A stretch of 64,000 nt of DNA from Methyloceanibacter stevinii (GTDB taxonomy: Bacteria > Pseudomonadota > Alphaproteobacteria > Rhizobiales > Methyloligellaceae), in the NCBI RefSeq assembly GCF_001723355.1, contig NZ_LPWE01000003.1, positions 104,282 through 168,281 on the forward strand, written 5' to 3'. A program made the translations under genes and the position numbers. Below the pieces are notes generated by a model. That model saw only the letters and a program-made list of their open reading frames with translations. It made no database searches and had not been told where the DNA came from. This document shows positions 1-9,670 of the stretch, piece after piece (the first letter of the stretch is position 1; every line of letters starts with the position of its first letter).

Positions 1-251
1 TCCTTGGTGATCTTGCCGAGCTGCTTGAGGAGTTCCTTCTCCTTTTCCGTCAGCGCGATCGCGTTCTTGGTCGTCGGGCTGAGATGGCTGACCTCCACGA
101 GGCACGAGCCGCATTCACCGTCCTGACAATCGAACGGGATGGGCACTTTGTGCGCCTTGGCCAGAGAGAGAATGGTCCCGCGATCTCCGGCGATCGCGTA
201 AACGGTGACGTCCTTCGCCAGCTTCGGCGAGGAGAAGGTGACGTTGGCCAC
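1..251 (-). CDS. 2Fe-2S ferredoxin, Shethna/FeSII-like (3' end outside window)
   Basis: Reading the minus strand from GTG at 251 gives a small ferredoxin whose C-terminus lies beyond the window edge. A cluster-binding motif CQDGECGSC sits near residue 40, followed by a lysine-rich helix (LTEKEKELLKQLGK). Both features match FeSII/Shethna-type [2Fe-2S] ferredoxins, which act as low-potential electron carriers or protect redox enzymes. The GTG start is supported by GGAGG at 258-262, six bases upstream. An FNR/FixK-type palindrome lies about 160 bp upstream, which suggests low-oxygen control. The fourth cluster cysteine is expected in the missing part. The fold assignment is secure; the physiological partner is unknown. 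Confidence 0.8.
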   Translation of the reverse strand, partial: MANVTFSSPKLAKDVTVYAIAGDRGTILSLAKAHKVPIPFDCQDGECGSCLVEVSHLSPTTKNAIALTEKEKELLKQLGKITK

Positions 252-411
252 GGCGTGCCTCCGATCCTGACAGTTTGCCCAGCGAGGCCGCTTGGCCTCC
301 GTCACTGGAAAGCAATCGCCATGCCAGGAGGAAAACGGCCCGATTTCAGGACACGCGCTCACCTCTCGGCGCCCCCGTTTGAGGGGAAACCGACAATCGC
401 CGCGCGTTTGC

Positions 412-425
412 TTGAGCCAGATCAA
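412..425. promoter_or_regulatory. FNR/FixK-type anaerobox
   Basis: The palindrome TTGAGCCAGATCAA matches the FNR/FixK consensus TTGA-N6-TCAA exactly. It lies in the short gap between the 3' end of the formate/nitrite-type channel gene and the ferredoxin gene, about 160 bp upstream of the ferredoxin start. It is best explained as an upstream activator site for the ferredoxin. This is a motif match only; no regulator gene is present in the window. Confidence 0.55.
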
Positions 426-450
426 GAATTGGCGGAAGTCGGCCGAAGAC

Positions 451-1299
451 CTAGCCTTCCAGTTCCTGCCGGACTTGCGCGTAGCTGATCATGGCGAAGA
501 GAACGGTGCCGCCAGCGACATTGCCGAGCAGCGTCGGTATGAAGAAGCCGCCGAACGCCTGCCAGAAGCCCACCTCGCCGATGAGGACCATGTAGATCGC
601 CTCCACCGAGCCGGCGATGATGTGGGTGAAGTCGCCGAGCGCGATGATGTAGGTGATCAGCGTGATGATGAATATCTCGGTTCCTTCGGAGGAGGGCAGC
701 ATCCACACCAGCGCGGCGATCAGCCAGCCGGCCATGATGCCCTTCATGAACATTTCGGTCGGGCTGTTGGCCATCAGATGCCGCCCGATCTCGGTGATCG
801 CGTGTTGCGTGGTGTCGGAGAACGCGCCCGAATAGGCGAGGAAGGCAGCGAAGAAGAAACAGCCGACAAGGTTGCCGCCAAGGACGATGGCCCACAGGCG
901 CAACACGTCCCACACGGCGCTCCAGTCCTTTCGCACCATGACGGGCAGGACAGCGGTGAGTGTGTTCTCCGTGAAGAGCTGCTGCCGGGCGAGGATGACG
1001 ATCAGGAAGCCGACGCAATAGCCGAAGTCGGCGATGATCGCCGCGCTGGGGAAGCGTTGCAACTGCGCCTCGAGCAGCGCCTGCGACAGCACGGAGAAGC
1101 CGATCGATAGCCCTGCGGCCAGGGCGGACCACCACAGCGCGTTGAACCTGCGCGACAGTTCAGCTTCGCCCTCCAGGCGAATGATCTCGTACACCACGGC
1201 GGCGCGAAGCCGGCGGCGCTCCTTCGCCTCCTTGCTCTCCCGTCGTGTCAGCCCTTCTTGCGGCTGGGGTTCGTTTGAGCTTGAACCTTTGTCGGCCAT
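451..1299 (-). CDS. Formate/nitrite transporter (FNT) family protein, YfdC-like
   Basis: This 282-residue protein has a charged N-terminal region of about 60 residues (RRESKEAKERRRLR) and then roughly six hydrophobic segments. Conserved FNT-like stretches include FTENTLTAVLPVM near residue 135 and GNLVGCFFFAAFLAY. FNT proteins form pentameric inner-membrane channels for formate, nitrite or related monovalent anions. The long charged N-terminus is typical of the YfdC branch, whose substrate is not established. ATG at 1299 is chosen because a longer reading would run into the divergently transcribed gene starting at 1394. Family call firm, substrate not. Confidence 0.8.
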   Translation of the reverse strand: MADKGSSSNEPQPQEGLTRRESKEAKERRRLRAAVVYEIIRLEGEAELSRRFNALWWSALAAGLSIGFSVLSQALLEAQLQRFPSAAIIADFGYCVGFLIVILARQQLFTENTLTAVLPVMVRKDWSAVWDVLRLWAIVLGGNLVGCFFFAAFLAYSGAFSDTTQHAITEIGRHLMANSPTEMFMKGIMAGWLIAALVWMLPSSEGTEIFIITLITYIIALGDFTHIIAGSVEAIYMVLIGEVGFWQAFGGFFIPTLLGNVAGGTVLFAMISYAQVRQELEG

Positions 1300-1393
1300 A
1301 GGTTTCTGTGTCCCGAATCGCTTTGAGTGCCGGCGAAGTCTAGCGGACACGGCCGGACGCGCCCAACACCGCCGACGCGAGGATTGCCGCCTC

Positions 1394-2194
1394 ATGGTAG
1401 ACGCCGCTCCCCCAATCGCCTTCCTCAGCTTGATGCGCGACACGCCCCTGTGGGTGATCGGCGCCGTCGTGACGGCCGTGGTGGTGGGCTACGCGGTCGG
1501 GCTCATGCTGCTCACGCGCTTTCATTACGGCGCCGACCGTCTGAAGGAGAACAACGAGGTCGCAGGGTTCAAATATGCCGTGGTCGGTGTTTTGTACGCG
1601 GTGCTGCTGGCATTCGTCGTCATCGCCGTCTGGGAGGATTACACCCATACGGAGGACTCGGTACGCGACGAGGCCAAGGCAACCATCGACCTCTATCACG
1701 TCGCGTTGGCGTTGCCGGACGAGGGCAGCAATGTCCGTGAGGCGGTTCTGCGCTACACGAAGAGCGTCTACGACACTTCGTGGGATTCCATGGCGCTCGG
1801 CGGACGAAGCGAGGTCGTCGGCCGCAACCTCGTCGCCCTCAACCAGGCGATACTCGACCTGGAGCCCTCGAGCCGCAAGGAGCAGGTGCTGTTTCAGCAA
1901 GCACTCGACCTGCTTACGCTGATCACGGACAACCGCAACGAACGGCTGGACAGCGCCAATGGGTCGGTGCCGGGGGTGCTCTGGTTCGTGCTCATCGTCG
2001 GCGGCTTCATCACTCTCGGCTATCCCGCCTTCTTCGCGTCGTCCAATCTGGACGCGCAAGTTCTCATGACCGGGTCACTGGCGGCGCTGCTGGCGTTGAC
2101 GCTGTTTCTCGGCATCGCCTTCGACTTTCCGTTCACGGGCGATCCGCACATTTCACGAGGGCCATTCGCCGACGCCTTGCTGCAGATGGACTAA
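1394..2194 (+). CDS. DUF4239 (bestrophin-like) membrane protein
   Basis: The 266-residue protein has two N-terminal membrane segments (about residues 20-42 and 60-80), a soluble central domain of about 120 residues and two C-terminal membrane segments (about 195-215 and 225-245). This 2+2 arrangement around a soluble insert, together with the motif YAVVGVLYAVLLAFVV, matches DUF4239 proteins, which are described as bestrophin-related and have no known function. It is transcribed divergently from the FNT gene with a 94-bp gap. No ribosome binding site clearly fixes the start; ATG at 1432 is an alternative. Confidence 0.7.
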   Translation: MVDAAPPIAFLSLMRDTPLWVIGAVVTAVVVGYAVGLMLLTRFHYGADRLKENNEVAGFKYAVVGVLYAVLLAFVVIAVWEDYTHTEDSVRDEAKATIDLYHVALALPDEGSNVREAVLRYTKSVYDTSWDSMALGGRSEVVGRNLVALNQAILDLEPSSRKEQVLFQQALDLLTLITDNRNERLDSANGSVPGVLWFVLIVGGFITLGYPAFFASSNLDAQVLMTGSLAALLALTLFLGIAFDFPFTGDPHISRGPFADALLQMD

Positions 2195-2567
2195 GTCCGC
2201 GGTGCGCGCCAACCGGCGCGTATGCGTGAAAAGCCGTATACGGTCCAACCGGTTGGCGCAGAGGTTCGGAAGGCGTCTTGCACTGCAATATGATTGCGGC
2301 GTTTCCTCTGCACAAAGCGAATCGGTTGGTGTCCGTGAGGCACGAACGGCTGTATCGTGGAGCGCGCTGTGAAAGATTCGCGTGTTGCAGTTCAACGGTG
2401 TGATCTGTTGAATTGCCACAATGCGCATTATATGTGCGTATACCAAAAAAAAGGAGTTCACTTGCCATGTGGTGCGGCAAGCCTGGAGCACTAGTGAAGC
2501 GTAATCTGGAGTACGCGTCCTCGTGAACGGGTCGCTGAGCGACACCAAACAGCATCGGAGCAAACCA
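2195..2567. other. Long leader upstream of the H1-like gene
   Basis: This 373-bp stretch has no convincing gene. It is more AT-rich than its surroundings, has promoter-like hexamers (TTGAAT and TATATG, spacing 15) around 2409-2436, and a strong AAGGAG near 2450. A 19-codon frame (ATG 2467 to TGA 2526) begins inside a 6-bp stem hairpin (2461-2481) and ends where the next leader begins. This could be a leader peptide or simply a 5' UTR. Confidence 0.3.
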
Positions 2568-3403
2568 ATGGCTACGAGAACAACTGGGAAGAAACGTACA
2601 GCGAGTAAGAAGTCACCAGCCCGCCGGACGGCGGCACGACGAACGGCGGCGCGTAGGCCGGCCGCTCGCAAGACGGCAGCCCGGAAGACGGCTGCTCGCA
2701 AGACCGGCGGCGCGGAAATCGACGGCTCGCAAATCCACTGCGCGCAAGTCCACCGCACGCAAGTCAACCGCACGCAAATCGACAGCGCGGAAATCGACGG
2801 CGCGGAAGAGTGCGGCCCGGAGGGGCACGGCACGAAAGTCCGCGGCCAAGAAATCCGCGGCCAAGAAGTCGGCACGAAAGGCCTCCGCTCGAAAAGCGCC
2901 AGCCAAGAAGTCGGCCGCTAAGAAGAAAACTGTCGCCAAAAAAGTCGGCAGTGAAGAAGGCGGCCGCGAAGAAGAAGGCCCCAGCGCGGAAGACGGCAGC
3001 CAGGAAGACGGCAGCCAAGAAAACTGTCGCGAAGAAGAAGACGGTCGCGAAGAAAGCGGCGCCGAAAAAGGCCGCTCCGAAAAGAGCTGCCCCGAAGAAG
3101 GTCGCCCCGAAGGCCGTGGCGCCAAAGACCGTGGCACCGGCACCGAAGCCTGCTGCGCCGCCGATGGCGCGGCCGGCACCAAGACCGCCTGTGGCCCAGC
3201 CGGTGCAACGGCCGCCATTGGCACAGCCGTCGCCGTCGCAGCCGTCGTCGCCCGGATTGGGCAGTACCCCATCGCGGCCAGGTGGTCCCGGAAGCGCCAT
3301 ACCCGGGTACACGCCGCCACGGCCGCCGATGCCCGGAACGACGCCGGGTCCGGCGCCCACGCCGATGCCTTATCGGCCTTCCTGGGCGCGGGACGACGAC
3401 TAG
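2568..3403 (+). CDS. Histone H1-like lysine/alanine-rich DNA-binding protein, two frameshifts
   Basis: Read across two one-base insertions (about 2704 and in the A-run 2937-2942), the gene encodes about 278 residues. Residues 1-45 are AARKT-type repeats, residues 47-80 contain about six ARKST pentads, then come AAKKS/AKKT repeats, and the tail is rich in Pro and Ala, ending PSWARDDD. Such Lys/Ala tails resemble bacterial H1-like proteins (Hc1/Hc2, AlgP type) that bind DNA without sequence preference. ATG 2568 has GGAG seven bases upstream. A strong terminator follows. The reading frame resumes the same composition after each shift, so the shifts are probably sequence error or slippage in repetitive DNA. 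Confidence 0.7.
2709..2815 (+). repeat. 15-bp tandem repeats encoding ARKST pentads
   Basis: About six imperfect 15-bp units encode Ala-Arg-Lys-Ser-Thr within the H1-like gene. One of the gene's two frameshifts lies at their left edge. Such arrays are prone to replication slippage, giving length variation between strains, and are also hard to assemble. Confidence 0.7.
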
Positions 3404-3424
3404 ACCGGTTGTCGCTGAAAACAC

Positions 3425-3460
3425 GAAGGGCCAGCAGCGATGCTGGCCCTTCTTATTTTG
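3425..3460 (+). terminator. Rho-independent terminator after the H1-like gene
   Basis: A perfect 12-bp stem (3425-3436 pairing with 3441-3452) encloses a four-base GCGA loop and is followed by TTATTTTG. It lies 21 bp after the stop codon of the H1-like gene. This is the clearest intrinsic terminator in the window. Confidence 0.9.
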
Positions 3461-3566
3461 TGCGCCTTCAAGTTTTGTGCGCTCTCAAGCAGTTGCGGCG
3501 TCCGTCCACGGACGGTACGCGGCGGGTTTTCTCCCGCCGGCAGGCCGAGCCGCGTGGGACCGGCCC

Positions 3567-3737
3567 CTAGACGCCCCTGAAGATATTGCCGACCGCGAGG
3601 ATTACATAGGCGGCGATCGCCACCCAGAACTTGTACTCGCCGATGATCGGCAGCGGCATGAACGTGCTGAGCACCGCCAGAATCGCCAGAACGATCGAAA
3701 TGACGAAGACCATGGTGGTTGGCGGAGATAGATTCAT
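3567..3737 (-). CDS. Small two-helix membrane protein
   Basis: The 56-residue protein is almost entirely two hydrophobic segments (about residues 8-28 and 34-53) joined by a short turn containing PLPIIGEYKF. ATG at 3737 has GGAGGG seven bases upstream, a strong start signal for such a small gene. It is transcribed divergently from the SRPBCC protein gene at 3873 with a 135-bp shared promoter region. No function is recognised; the strong ribosome binding site and coherent membrane pattern argue that it is real. Confidence 0.65.
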   Translation of the reverse strand: MNLSPPTTMVFVISIVLAILAVLSTFMPLPIIGEYKFWVAIAAYVILAVGNIFRGV

Positions 3738-3872
3738 TGTCAAACCCTCCCTCATGTTGACGTTGAAACTGTAATCGTTTTCTGTGACTTTGCGAGCGCG
3801 GAACCGTGGCGCTCGTGCCACAGTGGCGGCCGTTTGCAGGGGCTCATCGCCGGGAATACAGGAGACGTGGGT

Positions 3873-4556
3873 ATGGCGCCGATGATGCGGCTCATCCTTG
3901 GGCTTGGTGTACTTGTTCTGATTCTTTCGGCGGTAGCGCTTGGACTCCCGGCCTATGTCACAGCCACGCGGTCGGTGGTCATCAACGCACCGGAATACGT
4001 GATCTATCCGTACTTGAACAATCTGCGGAACCAGAAGGAATGGGCGCCGTGGGCGGTCAAGGACGAGAATATCAAGATGACCTATTCGGGGCCGCCCGAG
4101 GGCAACGGTGCAAAGGTTCAGTGGGAGAGCGACGTCGCCTCCGTTGGGGACGGCAGCATCCAGATCGTCGAGTCCGATCCGCCTCATAGCCTGACGCTGG
4201 CTGCGGATGTCAAAGGCGTCCAGGGGACGAGTAATTTCCAGCTGGTGCCCGACGGCGCCGGATCCAAAGTCACCTGGTCGTTTGAATTCGAATCCGGATC
4301 CAGCCCGATCAAGCGCTGGAAGGGCTTGATGCTCGACGGCTATATCGGAGAGGTCTACGAGGACGGCCTGGAGAAGCTGAAGCAGACCGTCGAATCCACA
4401 AGAGCACAGGCGAGGCCGCAGCCCGCGCCCGTCGCGCCGGTGGCGCCAGCGGAAACCCCCGAGGCCGGAACGCCTGAAGGCGGTGAATCGGTGGTGCCGG
4501 AACAGGCGCCGGCTTCTGATGCCCCGGCCGCCGAGGCCCCCGCAGAGCAGCCTTAA
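3873..4556 (+). CDS. SRPBCC-fold protein with N-terminal anchor and Pro/Ala-rich tail
   Basis: This 227-residue protein has a hydrophobic anchor (residues 5-25), an SRPBCC/polyketide-cyclase-like domain (about 28-175; motifs INAPEYVIYPYLNN and VTWSFEFE) and a disordered C-terminal tail of about 50 residues rich in Pro, Ala and Glu. SRPBCC folds bind hydrophobic ligands in a deep cavity. The anchor suggests the domain sits on the periplasmic face of the membrane. ATG 3873 is chosen because GGAG lies eight bases upstream. Ligand unknown. Confidence 0.75.
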   Translation: MAPMMRLILGLGVLVLILSAVALGLPAYVTATRSVVINAPEYVIYPYLNNLRNQKEWAPWAVKDENIKMTYSGPPEGNGAKVQWESDVASVGDGSIQIVESDPPHSLTLAADVKGVQGTSNFQLVPDGAGSKVTWSFEFESGSSPIKRWKGLMLDGYIGEVYEDGLEKLKQTVESTRAQARPQPAPVAPVAPAETPEAGTPEGGESVVPEQAPASDAPAAEAPAEQP

Positions 4557-4643
4557 ACGGCCGAGCGTCTTGCCGGGCAGCACTGAGCGCGGCCGCAAGC
4601 GGGCCTGCGTCGTGCGGGCTTAAGCCTAATTGCCGTCAGAGAT

Positions 4644-5299
4644 CTAGAGTTTGCGCTGGTGCTCGATCGCGTGCGCTTCGGGTGCAGCCTTTGGGGCCGC
4701 TTGCGTTGCGCGCATGATCAAGGTGTCGAGCGGGCTGCAATCGAACAGTCCTGCTTCGCCCTTGGCGCCCTCGGCTTGGCGCGAGTCGAGGTGCGGATCC
4801 ACGACCGGGCGCCCCGTGACGCGATAGACGCACGTCGCGCCGTCGTCAGCCGTAAAGGTGATGCTGTCGCCGATGCCCACCTTGCCGGAGCCGACATCGC
4901 CGAGCGCCACGTCGCCTTGCGCGGAACGCGGGCTGGATTTCTGGCTGGCCAGGGACGGGTTGGCGTCGCGGCTGGGCTCGGCGGCGACTTCCGTCATGTC
5001 ACGGAATGAGGCGCTCAGTCCCAGCCGGCGCACCTTCGCCGACGGCAACGCCGACATGTGCTGCGAAACGTTCTGCCACGGCCACGCCTCGGCGGCGATT
5101 GATCGGACAGGGCCTTGGTCCACGCGCTCTGACGCAAGGACTGCGCGAGCCCGTCCTCGTTCATGGTGGGAAAGGCGTCGCGCACGTTGGACGCTGCGAA
5201 CAACGCGACCAGCGCGGCGGAAGCGGCCAGGCACGTCTTTGCGGCAAGCCGCCGGCGCGGTGCCGGCATGGAAGACGGCTTCAAAGTCTGCTTTCGCAT
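4644..5299 (-). CDS. Exported sortase-like protein (class GN-like, degenerate), frameshifted
   Basis: With one missing base near 5096 the gene encodes about 218 residues: a basic signal-anchor (hydrophobic about 22-38) and then an extracytoplasmic domain. Three stretches resemble proteobacterial class GN sortases: EAWPW after the anchor, VYRVTGRPVVD, and LFDCSPLDTL at the position of the TC-x-P-F-D active-site cysteine. The sortase GHRDTHF histidine motif is not recognisable, so the protein may be catalytically dead or assigned wrongly. ATG 5299 has AGGAG six bases upstream and overlaps the stop of the small upstream gene (TGATG), indicating translational coupling. Confidence 0.5.
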
Positions 5300-5439
5300 C
5301 AGACGCTCCTCCGGCTGCGCCGCGGCGCGGCCTTCGCGCGGGCGGGCTGCCGCTGCATCTGCAGCGCAACAAAGCCCAGCGTTCCGAGCAGAACAACACA
5401 CACTGCCAAGGCTTCCAGCATTCCCAAAGGTCCCGTCAC
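5299..5439 (-). CDS. Small single-pass membrane protein coupled to the sortase-like gene
   Basis: A 46-codon frame starting with GTG at 5439 encodes one hydrophobic helix (residues 7-28, with VVLLGTLGFVAL) followed by a strongly basic tail (ARAKAAPRRSRRSV). Its TGA overlaps the ATG of the following sortase-like gene, so the two are probably translationally coupled. An internal ATG at 5421 is an alternative start. No family is recognised. Confidence 0.5.
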   Translation of the reverse strand: MTGPLGMLEALAVCVVLLGTLGFVALQMQRQPARAKAAPRRSRRSV

Positions 5440-7099
<1,660 letters not shown>

Positions 7100-7145
7100 G
7101 CGCGCGACACTGACAAAACAAAAAACGAATGAAGAGGCGGGGACG

Positions 7146-7382
7146 ATGTCAGACGAACCAAAGATGAAGCTCTCCAAGCTCAGCACCGCGAACCAGTTCG
7201 CGGGCAAGATCATGGAGATCCGCAAAGGGGCCGTGACGGCCATCGTTTACGTGCAGATTGCCGGCGATACGATGGTGGAAGTCAGCGTGACGATCGCCTC
7301 GCTCGAGACGCTCAAGCTTTACGAGGGCAAGGCGGTCACGTTGATCGTCAACCCCGTCGACATCATGATCGGTTGCGAATAG
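7146..7382 (+). CDS. Molbindin-type TOBE/Mop domain protein
   Basis: The 78-residue protein is a single Mop/TOBE domain: the start KLSTANQFAGKIMEIRKGAV and the end KAVTLIVNPVDIMIG match molbindins, small hexameric proteins that bind molybdate or tungstate in the cytoplasm. It follows aatA by 46 bp on the same strand, but no Mo-transport genes are nearby. A GAGG lies about nine bases before the ATG. A role in oxyanion storage or homeostasis is inferred from the family. Confidence 0.8.
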   Translation: MSDEPKMKLSKLSTANQFAGKIMEIRKGAVTAIVYVQIAGDTMVEVSVTIASLETLKLYEGKAVTLIVNPVDIMIGCE

Positions 7383-7486
7383 CGCTGGACTCCCGTCCGT
7401 GCCTTTGACGGCGGAGGCCGTCCGGAGCGGGGCGCACGGCACAGCTATTGCATCGAGTCTCTAAGCCAGACCAACCCAGCAAGGCC

Positions 7487-8425
7487 ATGGACAAGCTCGT
7501 CTTGGACGAACCCCATACTATTGTTGACCGCACCGCATGCGTGCTGCGGCTGGAAAAGGGACGTCGCATCGGATTTGCGGAGTACGGGGCGCCCGAAGGG
7601 CTGCCGGTAATTGTGCTGCACGGAACGCCGGGGTCGCGGATGCTGTTCGAAAGCACGGACTCCGTTGCACGTAAAATGGGATTCAGGATCGTTGCGCCCG
7701 ACCGGGCCGGCTATGGCCTGTCGGATCCGCACCACCACGCAACCCTGAAGGATACAGCCTACGATATCCAAGCCTTGGTGAACGGTCTGGGCATCAACCG
7801 CTTCTTCCTGGTCGGTTTCTCCGGCGGCGGTCCCCATGCCTTGGCGGCGGCGCTTCTCATGCGAGACCGGATCCAGCAGGTTGGCCTGATCTCGCCGGTC
7901 GGGCTCGTTGCCGATGCCGAACGCGTATCCATGACCAGCCTGCAGCACTTCATCTTCTCCTATCTGGGGCATTCCGAGACCGCGGCGCGCGTCTATTTCG
8001 AGGGTGTGCGTTCGATGGTCACGTGGTTCCCGCACAGCGCCGAATATCTGGTGACCCAATACGCGACCGAGACGGACCGCGCCATTTTGGATCAATACGG
8101 TCTCCGCCATTCCTTGGGCACCAGCATGCGCGAAGGTCTGAGCCATTCGGTCGAGGGCGCCGTGCAGGATTTGCGCCTCTACTGCCATCCTTGGGGCTTG
8201 AACCTGCACAAGTTGGAGACGCCGGTTACGATTTGGCAGGGTAGTGAAGACACGATTGTGCCGCCCGAAGCGGCCTATCGTCTTGCGGAGGTGCTGCCGA
8301 ATTGCCGGCTCGAAGTCATCGAGGGCATGGGACACTACTGGCTCTTCGGCGCATTTGAGCGAATCCTGGATCGGATCCGGACAAAGCCGCCACGCCGCAG
8401 CCGCGCAGCGCCACCCGCGCCGTAG
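7487..8425 (+). CDS. Alpha/beta hydrolase
   Basis: This 312-residue protein is a classical alpha/beta hydrolase: oxyanion-loop motif HGTPGS near residue 46, nucleophile elbow GFSGGG (Ser near 114), acid in GSEDTIVP near 260, and catalytic histidine in GMGHYW near 288. The substrate is unknown. TTG at 7448 would add 13 residues but has no better ribosome binding site; ATG 7487 is preferred. The basic Pro-rich C-terminus looks disordered. Confidence 0.8.
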   Translation: MDKLVLDEPHTIVDRTACVLRLEKGRRIGFAEYGAPEGLPVIVLHGTPGSRMLFESTDSVARKMGFRIVAPDRAGYGLSDPHHHATLKDTAYDIQALVNGLGINRFFLVGFSGGGPHALAAALLMRDRIQQVGLISPVGLVADAERVSMTSLQHFIFSYLGHSETAARVYFEGVRSMVTWFPHSAEYLVTQYATETDRAILDQYGLRHSLGTSMREGLSHSVEGAVQDLRLYCHPWGLNLHKLETPVTIWQGSEDTIVPPEAAYRLAEVLPNCRLEVIEGMGHYWLFGAFERILDRIRTKPPRRSRAAPPAP

Positions 8426-8473
8426 CGCCGGGACTTACGTCTCCCCTCCCGTCTGTGGTCCAATACGGTCGTG

Positions 8474-8887
8474 ATGACCGTGGCATTCACCCATTGCGCC
8501 CTTCAGGCGGCAGACCTCGACAAGTCCATCGACTTCTATGCGCGTTATTGCGGCATGGAGATCGTCAAGGAACACGGTGAGGACGACAAGCGCGTGGTCT
8601 GGCTGGCGAGCCCCGGTGCAAGCGGCCGGTTCGTTCTCGTTCTCCTTGGCGGCGGCGCCTTGCGGGCACAGGACGAAAGCGACATGACCCATTACGGGTT
8701 CGGCGTCGCGACGCGCGAAGAGGTGGACCGGATCGCGGCTCTTGCCCGGGACGACGGTTGCCTCCACTGGGAGCCGCACGAATACGCCCCGCCCACCGGC
8801 TATCTGTGCGGGGTCAAGGACCCCACCGGTTACATCGTCGAGTTCTCGTACGGGCAGCCGCTCGGGCCGCACGCGGTTTCGGAGTAG
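8474..8887 (+). CDS. VOC (glyoxalase/bleomycin-resistance) family protein
   Basis: The 137-residue protein carries the paired beta-alpha-beta-beta-beta modules of the vicinal oxygen chelate fold: FTHCALQAADLDKSIDFYA at the N-terminus, the central THYGFGV, and KDPTGYIVEFSY at the C-terminus. His and Glu positions fit a glyoxalase-I-like metal site, so lactoylglutathione lyase is a possibility, though the family is catalytically diverse. GTG at 8471 directly precedes the ATG. It follows the hydrolase by 48 bp and may be cotranscribed with it. Confidence 0.75.
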   Translation: MTVAFTHCALQAADLDKSIDFYARYCGMEIVKEHGEDDKRVVWLASPGASGRFVLVLLGGGALRAQDESDMTHYGFGVATREEVDRIAALARDDGCLHWEPHEYAPPTGYLCGVKDPTGYIVEFSYGQPLGPHAVSE

Positions 8888-8897
8888 AGGTGAGCCG

Positions 8898-9455
8898 TCA
8901 GTTCTGGCTGTAGATGCGGCAGCAGCAGTCCTTCAGCCCGTCGGCGCGGAAATCGCACACGAGCTTCTCCTGGGCGCTGCGGCAGGACTGCGGCGGGGCG
9001 TTCGCGGCCAGGCCCCGGCTGCAGGTTTGCTTGTAGGGGATGCAATGGCCGCCGAGCATTTCGGAGTTCGGAGGACAGCCGCCCGCGGCAGCGCTGCCCG
9101 CACCGCCGGTCGACGGCGCAGCTGCCGGGGCCTCGTTCTTGTTGCCGCCCCAGAGCGATCCGCCGCCCCAGAGCCCGCCACCGCCGCCCCAGAGGCCGCC
9201 GCCCGAGGACCCGTCGCTCGGTGCGCTCGGCTTACCGCTGTCCGGGATGTCCGGCATCTTGCCGCGCCGGATGGCGCCGCCTTCGCTGCGGCAGCGATAT
9301 CCTGTGCCGTCGTCGCCGCACACGATCTTCGCCCGTTGCACGAGGGTCTGGCCCGGTTGGGGCGGTGCGGAGAGGGCCGCGGCCCGGTCCTGGCCGACGG
9401 CGACCGGCGACAACCAAAGAACACTCAACAGCACGAAGGCGGTGACAAGACGCAT
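8898..9455 (-). CDS. Secreted Cys-rich protein with Gly-Trp repeats
   Basis: The 185-residue protein begins with a signal peptide (cleavage expected after PVAVG, about residue 21). A middle region contains three GLWGGG/SLWGGG-type repeats flanked by Pro/Ala linkers (about 85-120), and a C-terminal domain has about nine cysteines including DCCCRIY. The cysteine pattern suggests disulfide bonding in the periplasm or outside the cell. No family is recognised. It is convergent with the VOC gene, with only 10 bp between them. Confidence 0.6.
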   Translation of the reverse strand: MRLVTAFVLLSVLWLSPVAVGQDRAAALSAPPQPGQTLVQRAKIVCGDDGTGYRCRSEGGAIRRGKMPDIPDSGKPSAPSDGSSGGGLWGGGGGLWGGGSLWGGNKNEAPAAAPSTGGAGSAAAGGCPPNSEMLGGHCIPYKQTCSRGLAANAPPQSCRSAQEKLVCDFRADGLKDCCCRIYSQN

Positions 9456-9670
9456 GAGGAACTCCCGGCAGCTTTCGGCGACACCATACTGTCTCAGCGA
9501 GTGGATCAGAAGAGGCGAGGGGCCATTTGGGGGAGTCGAAGACGGGGCCCTTGCCAGACCCGATTTCCCTTGTCACGATGGTGTCGTCAAGGCTCGCGTA
9601 AGGACGAAGGGCCGGAACAAATCGGCCCACCTCGCGCGTTTTGCCTTGGCGCAAAACATGGGAGGAAGAT

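Noticed and set aside
292..1110. 272-codon plus-strand frame over the FNT gene
   Set aside because: Hydrophilic, low-complexity translation opposite a clear membrane protein gene.
2467..2526. 19-codon leader frame before the H1-like gene
   Set aside because: It has a ribosome binding site at acceptable distance, but the frame is too short to separate from chance and no attenuator structure was evident.
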